Positions 57,554-64,000 of a stretch of 64,000 bases of DNA are shown one piece after another. Every line of letters begins with the position of its first letter. Position 1 is the stretch's first letter. Made by a program: the position numbers and the translations under genes. Under the pieces are notes generated by a model, which worked only from the letters and a program-made list of their open reading frames with translations, had not been told where the DNA came from and ran no database searches. Origin of the DNA: Cephalotus follicularis. Taxonomy: Eukaryota > Streptophyta > Magnoliopsida > Oxalidales > Cephalotaceae. The stretch covers positions 1 through 64,000 of the forward strand of contig BDDD01005844.1 in NCBI GenBank assembly GCA_001972305.1. Direction: 5' to 3'.

Positions 57554-58269
57554 TATGTTTGAAACTTTTCTAAAATTTAGTTTAAAAATGACAAAATATA
57601 TTTTTTGTACTCCAAACTTGGGTAAAATATGGAAGATGTAACGACCCGCTCCCGAAACCCGAGCCGTTACAAGAAGACTGGAATGACTTTAACCATAACC
57701 CATGGTACAAACTGGTCATATGAAATTCCTTTTCTCATCTTCTCCTCTATATGTTTTTTTTTATATCCAGGCGCATCATGAGAGCAGAGGACTGGACGTC
57801 CACCTGCGCCTCGGCTACCCACTGCAGCGGACTGGCGCCACGCGTCAAGGTCTTGCCTATCCTCAGTCTCCACGGCAGAGGACCAGACCTACAACCATAT
57901 GGACATAGCATCCATGCATTCACACATACAAGATAAAAGAAAGAGAAGAATGAGACAGTCACTTTATAGTGGTTCGGCACAGAATATGCCTACGTCCACT
58001 TCCTCAGTCATCCTTGAGGTTCCACTAGTATGAAGTTCATTACATACAGGGTTACATAGCTTAGCAAAAACAGAGAATGAAAGGATAGCCACACCGGCCA
58101 TACATGGCAGAGAAGCCGCACCAGACTTCATTCATTCAAGGTAGCTATGCCAAACCAGAAGCCACTACTCAACAAGACCTGAGGACCCCTCCAAGGATGT
58201 ATTACAAAAAGGAGCAGAGGACTTCAACGAGAGGAGAGCCTCAACTCACCGTTTCATTAAATCATCAAC

Positions 58270-58517
58270 ACTGTCTTCCAACGCACACCGTATCACTTAA
58301 ACCCGAGGAGAGCACCCACGAGTTCTACACGTGATCACTTAACACTGTCTTCCAAGACACCAACACGCACCGTATCACTTAAACCCGAGGAGAACATCCA
58401 TGAGTTCTACACATGATCACTTAACACTGTCTTCCAAGACACCAACACGCACCGTATCACTTAAACCCGAGGAGAACACCCACGAGTTCTACACGTGATC
58501 ACTTAACACTGTCTTGG
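58270..58517 (+). repeat. 82-bp tandem repeat, three units
   Basis: Units start ACTGTCTTCC at 58270, 58344 and 58426 (74 and 82 bases apart) and a partial fourth starts at 58508. Each holds CGTATCACTTAAACCCGAGG and GAGTTCTACACGTGATCACTT. Confidence 0.9.
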
Positions 58518-58529
58518 TCTATGGTCAGG

Positions 58530-58715
58530 GGAGACACATCGTCAGGGGAACCACAACACCAGACCACGATGCTAGGGGAACCACAACGGCAGACCACAAC
58601 AACAGATCACAATGCCAGGGGAACCACAACGGCAGACCTCAATGATAGATCACAATGCCAGGGGAACCACAACGGCAGACCACAACAGATCACAATGCCA
58701 GGGGAGAGAGGAACC
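58530..58715 (+). repeat. Minisatellite of AGGGGAACCACAACGGCAGA units
   Basis: About five units of variable length (roughly 30-45 bases) around GCCAGGGGAACCACAACG and GATCACAAT. Confidence 0.8.
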
Positions 58716-59159
58716 ACAACCCATACATACCAGAATAGGCTTGCCAGACCAAGAAGTCTCATATCAGCTCAGCTCGGCCAGGACCTCACACTGCTCGGCC
58801 AACACTTCTTGGCAGCTCAGCAAACACTACTTGGTACCTCACATCGGCAACTCAGTGCACCACTGCTCGGCAAGTACCAGGCCGTAAGCTCCTCAAAGTA
58901 CCAGACCACAAGCTCTGCAAAGTACCAGACCACAAGCCAGGCCACAAGCCCCTCCATGGATATCAAACCAAGTCCCAGCACCACACCAGGTAGCTCGGGA
59001 AGATTCACGCCCGAGAAGGAAACTTCAACAAACACCAGAGAAGCCACTCCGCTCAGTCAACGCCCGATGAGGCTTAACTTATCATGACGTTGGAGAAGCT
59101 TTACTTAACGCCCAAGAAGCTTTACTCCACAAGACATCCGGGGAGCTTTACTCAACACC

Positions 59160-59258
59160 CGAGAAGACGTCACATACAACAATGCCCAAGGAGACCACCA
59201 CACAAGGTAATGCCCAAGGAGACTTATCACACAAAGCAATGTCCGGGGAGACCACCAC
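59160..59258 (+). repeat. Minisatellite CAATGCCC(A/G)(A/G)GGAGACC, left part
   Basis: Units of about 27-30 bases; continued after the nested solo LTR at 61678-61860, where about seven further units (AATGCCCGGGGAGACAACCA) are seen. The solo LTR's target duplication, accac, lies within a unit. Confidence 0.8.
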
Positions 59259-61672
59259 TGTAAGAGCCCTAAATATTATAAAGAATTATTAATGGGCTTT
59301 GTAATTGCTTTCCTGCCTTTTGGGCTGGGTCCGAATTTTATGATGTATTTATTTGGGCCTTAATGGAGCATAATTTGTGAACTTGGGCTAAAGGATATAT
59401 GTTTTTCTCCTTGGACCGGATTTAATGGTATAATTGGAATTTTGGGCTTGTATGTGGAAAGCTTAATTCGGCCCAAGTGGAGGAGGTTGGCCCAAGCCCA
59501 GCAATGGCCTTTTACCCGTTGGTTTGGTCTAGGAAGTTTCAGACTCTTCCAATGGCTATTATAAAAGGAAAGTGGGACCTATGAGACACACTTTTCAGCC
59601 ATTTTCTTCACAATTCGTTCCAGAGAATTCGGGAGAGAAAGAGAGAATGAGAGTGTGGACAAGAGGGGCAATGTCCATGGAGCCCCCATGTCCTCCACAC
59701 CCCATTGGTATAAATTCCCCTTCCCTGGGAGTAAGGTGGTGTGTAAGGAGGAAGAAATTGGCAAGCTAGAAGTGTAGCAGTCCCCAGCTTTAAGGAAAGC
59801 TAGGATTTACGAGAAGAGGAGGAAGCATCTCCATTTCAACCTCTACCCAGGTAGGTTACTCCATGTCCGAGTGCCTACCAGCTTATGTGTATGCTTGTGT
59901 GTCTGCTATGCATGTTTTATTCTTGTTTGTTGCTTGGTTGGTTGTGTTTTATTGTCTGTGTGGATGTGTTATCGTTATTGATGTTTGTAGTAAAGTTAAA
60001 AAGGCTAGAATGAATGTGTATTTGTCCCTGGCATTGCAACCGAGCACAAACAGTATGCCACATACAATGGCGTCATTAGCCGTGATGGGACCTGGGCTCT
60101 CCTGACCATGCGTCCGAGCATGGCGAGGCGCTGAGCTCCTTGCCGGCGAATGTCTGAGTTCCTTCATTTCCAGCATGCCAGACCTGCGTTGAGCTCCACT
60201 GCCAACGCCAGGGGTGCCAGGAAATCAAGTATAAGCCAGGACGATACCCGGGGTGACATGCCCGAGGAGACGATTCCCGGGGTGACATGCCCGAGGAGAC
60301 GATTCTCGGGGTGACATGCGCCCGAGGGGATGTGATGCCAGGGCAGACATGCCGAGCTCCTCTGTCAATACCTGGGGAGCCATGTGCCCGAGGTGGTGAT
60401 GCCAGAAGAGTCGTGTCGGGATGCCATGCCAGGAATGCCACGAGCCTGAGGTGACAACGTCTGGGAGGACAGACGCCGAGGTGACGACGCCAGGGGTAAC
60501 TGTGCCAACGCCAGGGAGCCGTCCATGGCTCTTCCTTACCATGCTCGCGTTATGATCCTCCTCTACCTTGGTCGAGCATGAGACGGCACTAAGTTCTCCC
60601 CTGCCATGAGCCAAGTATACATACTATGCATGCATTGTCCCATGGAGTTGTCCCCTATATACTCCTACGTGGAAAGGAATTGGAATATGAGTATGTATAT
60701 GTTCCCTGGCATGACCTCCCTGCATGCGCCACGAAGAAGGAAGTTGGATAAGTATAGGCATGCGTCCCCGAGCAGGTAATTACGTGATGATTATAGCCTT
60801 ACATGCACTCTTTTATACCCAGGACATATTGAAGGAAGGAAATAGAATTAGAAAATGGAATGAAAAAGAAAAAGACTTAGATTGATGGTCCCAGGCTGGT
60901 GAGCCCAACAGGGGAGAATTTCGCAGAGCAGGTGAGTCCAAGGGGTGAACTCCGCGAGGCTGGTGATCTCGGGCGAATCCGCCAATGGTGAACATAAGGG
61001 TGAATTTCGCCAGAGCTGGTGATCCAAACGGTGAACCGCAGAGCAGGTGAGTAAAGGGTGAATTCTGCTCAGCAGGTGAACCTGGAGGAGAATACCGCTG
61101 GCTGGTGAGCCTAAAGGTGAACCTTGTATACTGACCCGACCATAGGATGACCAGACTAGACTCCTCTGTATGTGATTGATATGTATGATTTGAGTAGAGT
61201 GGTCCTAGGACAAAGGATGATGATGTTATGGATTTTGGACTCGTGCATTGTGTTTTATAATATTTTCTCCTCTGCTATGTTTGGTTGTTCCTTTGGTATG
61301 TGCCCGTGCATGTTGTAACCTACACAACCCCCAGGGTTGCTGACCCATTCCTTTGAATGGGCCAGGTACAGGAACAGGTTGTGGAGGCACATCGCAGCAG
61401 CACTAAGGATAAAAGATTGTGTAAGTTCCGCATCGACAGTACGCTTTTATGGACGAAATTGCAGGAAATAATTATGTAATTATTTTTTGTATCTGCTGGT
61501 TGTAGCAGAGTATTTTATATGTTCAAACTGGGTCTGTATATCCACACATTAAATAAAGAATTATGGTTATGATTATTAAGTTTTAAATTTTGTTTTGGTT
61601 TTGATTAATGATCTTTGTACGGATTGCCACGTGTACAGTCATGGGGCCCAACCCACCGTTCCGGGCGTGACA
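59259..61672 (+). repeat. Nested solo LTR, 2414 bp, TSD accac
   Basis: Starts TGTAAGAGCCCTAAATATT and ends TTCCGGGCGTGACA, flanked by accac (59254-59258 and 61673-61677). TATAAAAG box at 59560-59567 on plus. It contains CCGAGG(A/G)GAC word clusters (60240-60480) and GGTGAGCC/GGTGAAC modules (60893-61120), shared with the fragment at 14527-16336. No internal coding region. Confidence 0.88.
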
Positions 61673-61677
61673 ACCAC

Positions 61678-61860
61678 GCAAACAATGCCCGGGGAGACAA
61701 CCACACCAGCAAATGACCGGGGAGACAATCACACAAGCAAATGCCCGGGAAGACCACCACACCAACAATGCTCGGGGAGACCACCACACCAGCAATGCCC
61801 GGGGAGACAACCACACCAGCAATGCCCGGGGAGACCACCACACCAGCAATGCCCATGGAA
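61678..61860 (+). repeat. Minisatellite AATGCCCGGGGAGACAACCA, right part
   Basis: About seven units of 27-28 bases differing by few substitutions. Open frames here on both strands only reflect the repeat. Confidence 0.85.
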
Positions 61861-63481
61861 AAAGGCCAAGCATGGGACAACCACCCGAGGTCCCTTCAAC
61901 GCTCAACTTACACTAAGGAGATGAAATCTCACCCCGGCCAGGTACCCAAGGGATCCACCGGGGTTCACCCGCCAAAATATCTTCAGGGACCGAGCCGGTC
62001 CGAGGTCGGGAGGACGGCCAAAACTAAGGAAAACTTCCTAACTCACACTTTCATAGCCGGAACCACCTCGGAAAGCACAAATAACAACTCCGTTGAAGAT
62101 CCATCAACGCGGTCATGGGCTACAGGACTGTACACATCCCTCATATATGCATATAGATACCCACTTCCAGAACTCCGCATGAACATCGGTAGAAGGGCTA
62201 CGCAAGCACTCCTTCCCCGGCAATCACACGTTTGGCGCACCTCACTACATGAACATCGATCGAGGGGCTACACAAGCCCACCCCCGTCGGCAATCACGAG
62301 CTTAGCACTACAACATATGAACATCGATCGAGGAGCTACCTCGTCAGCAATCATATAGCGTTATTATCGTCCAAGGGGCCCGCGAATCACCGCTCAGCCA
62401 CTACTGAGAAGGAACTTCAACCGGTAAATGCTCAAGAAGATGCTTGACATGCACCGCTCACCAAGGGACGCCCGACGTGGACTACTCTGCAAGGAAAGCT
62501 TAACATGCACTGCTCAATAGGGGACATACATCAAACTGACTCCTCTGCCAGGACGCACATCGTACTAACCCCCTGACAAGAACATGCATCTTACATGGCC
62601 ATAACAGTTGTATTCGTCACATAAGATCTGAGGAACCTCGTATGCCCAGAATCTAAATGGTAAAACACAAACACACAAACACCTCAACACAAAATGGTTA
62701 AGTTAGTATAACCATAAACGAAACCACAGTGAAACGTCACATACCTGGGTCTCTCAAGACCAGCTCCTGCAAAGTTTACCAGTTCCTTGGAACTCCGAAT
62801 CCCCCCACTGGATTCTTCACACCCCAAGAACTCGAACAACCCACCTAGAGCTTCGGATCTACCAGCGGATCCACGTTTCACCATCTCAGATGTCAAACAC
62901 ACCAGGGATACCAACTCACGGCTCAATATACTGAGGAACTCCGAATCCACCATACCACACTTGGGTAAGGACATCAAAGACCAGTGAGAATCGCCTTCAA
63001 CCACGTTTGACTACAGAAGAAATGGAGAAGAAGAGAAACAAGACTTGTAGAGGAGATGCTCAGTCACACCAGAAGTAAGGATCCAACGAAAGAGGAAGCT
63101 TGAACCTCACGGGGAGTACTCACAACTCACCCAGACAGAGTTCACTCGGCACCTTCCCTTTTCTTTCCTTCTTCTTCTTCCTACCTACTTCTTACTGACT
63201 TCTTCCTTCCTTTTTCCGTCTGCCCAAGACGCCAGATATATCACTTCGCACTCTCCCTCTGACAGACGTCCTTTCACATTGGTAATGGTTAGCTTCCCTT
63301 GTAAGCTTCACTTATGGGCTTAGTCAAAATAAATGACTCTTTACAACCCAATCCATATTTGGGCCTTAATATGCACAAGAGAGGACTCCCAAATGGCTTA
63401 AGGAAAATAATAAAACCCAAACCAGGCCTTAACAAGTAGATGACAAGGAAGATCCTCTGCAAAACCGCACCTGGGTATTAC

Positions 63482-64000
63482 ACAAGATGTATCTTAAACT
63501 TACTTTTGGTGAACGAAAGGATCAACACTCTATGCTGATGGAATGACTAACAATTGCTGGCATGGAAAATACAATCTTATATATGCAGATCATTGGATTT
63601 TTATTTTTTTCTATAAAAAAAATTAAAAAATATTCAAAATTTGAGATTTAATGACCTCTACTTTGTACAACAGAGAATACTGCACAAAGTGTAGCAAAGG
63701 ATCTCAATTGTTAAAATAGTTGTTGATGACTTTACATTTTTCTTTTAGGTAAAAGGTATAGATTGCATTCAAACTTTGATAAAATATGCAAGTTGCGTCT
63801 TGAACTTGTTTTTGGTACAATCAAGGGATTAACAACATATGATAACTGAATGACTAATAGTTGCAAAAAGAATTAGGTACAACCTCTTTTGTGTCTACAT
63901 TTAGAAGTTGTACATTTGCGCGCTTTTTTATAAACTCAATTGAAATTTCAAAAAAAATATATGATCATCAAATGAATGTATTAATCATTCTAACATGCTT
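63482..64000. repeat. AT-rich end with two related repeats and a MITE-like end
   Basis: 63483-63600 and 63789-63885 are diverged direct relatives (CTTAAACTTACTTTTGGT against CTTGAACTTGTTTTTGGT; GAATGACTAACAATTGC against GAATGACTAATAGTTGC). CTTTGTACAAC...GCACAAAGTGTAGC (63661-63695) resembles the ends of the MITE at 18741. No gene. Confidence 0.55.

Larger units (their letters stand above)
57637..63481 (-). repeat. Large probable solo LTR (about 3.4 kb) split by a second solo LTR
   Basis: Ends are TGTAACGACCCGCTCCCG (57637) and GGGTATTACA (63481); on minus the LTR starts TGTAATACCC, like the chromovirus 3' LTR. Flanks gaaga (57632-57636) and caaga (63482-63486) match in four of five bases. 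The joined flanks (AAAATATGGAAGATGTATCTTAAACTT is the junction context) resemble an uninterrupted relative at about 63775-63800. No gag or pol is present. The interior holds minisatellites and, near 62684-63004 on minus, an ORF (MVEGDSHWSL) without recognisable domain. Confidence 0.6.

Noticed and set aside
60225..60614. Minus-strand ORF with repeated TPGIV/SPRE motifs
   Set aside because: It reflects repeated CCCGAGGAGACGATTC words in the solo LTR, antisense to the LTR promoter.
61583..62358. Several long ORFs on both strands with repeated residues
   Set aside because: They only translate the 27-bp minisatellite; all frames are open because of unit composition.

Overview
This is nuclear DNA from a flowering plant, probably a eudicot; the species cannot be told from the sequence. 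The evidence is a spliced host gene with plant-type GT-AG introns, a plant hAT transposon, Tat/Retand- and Tekay-type Ty3/gypsy elements, SIRE-type Ty1/copia remnants, solo LTRs and MITEs. There is no bacterial or phage organisation. One 666-base run of N (44055-44720) and single N at 10682 and 22706 mark assembly uncertainty.

Layout. (1) 1-3993: the 3' part of a Tat/Retand-like element, with a spliced antisense additional ORF on the minus strand and a 3' LTR. (2) About 4000-18740: a gypsy-type LTR ('copy A') split by a 12.2-kb hAT transposon (6247-18444, 8-bp target duplication). The hAT carries its own decayed transposase, a multi-exon Ptta/En/Spm-like (Transposase_24) gene, and nested LTR pieces that include a second copy of the LTR it landed in. 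(3) 18741-22968: a MITE, a solo LTR (19120-21503, TSD ggata), a second TIR element and AT-rich DNA. (4) 22969-27148: a minus-strand SIRE-like element reduced to two LTRs and an envelope-like ORF (TSD gtttc), lying exactly against (5) a second, nearly complete but dead Retand-like element, 27154-40393. Its 3' LTR is split by a 2.57-kb solo LTR (TSD cacgt). (6) 40862-42748: a TIR element carrying pieces of two host genes, a FRIGIDA-like gene and a GGPP-synthase small-subunit-like gene. (7) 42749-50946: a copia LTR remnant, a minus-strand Tekay-type chromovirus lacking reverse transcriptase, and a 1.67-kb duplication of the 42.3-44.0 kb segment. (8) 52658-56481: the only convincing intact host gene, a minus-strand YTH-domain (ECT-type) m6A reader in nine exons. 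(9) 57637-63481: a large probable solo LTR with a second solo LTR (59259-61672, TSD accac) inside it, and several minisatellites.

The window is therefore one housekeeping-type gene in a deeply nested repeat field. Insertion order can be read from target-site duplications and, in two cases, from an unoccupied paralogous site within the same window. The least explained signals are: clusters of short palindromes, different in sequence for each LTR family; the triplicated 5' splice site inside the YTH-domain coding region; the two-gene capture element; and the TATA-like boxes in front of the antisense Retand ORFs. Domain names come from recognition of translated motifs, not database searches. Exon borders were placed by hand from splice consensus and reading phase.
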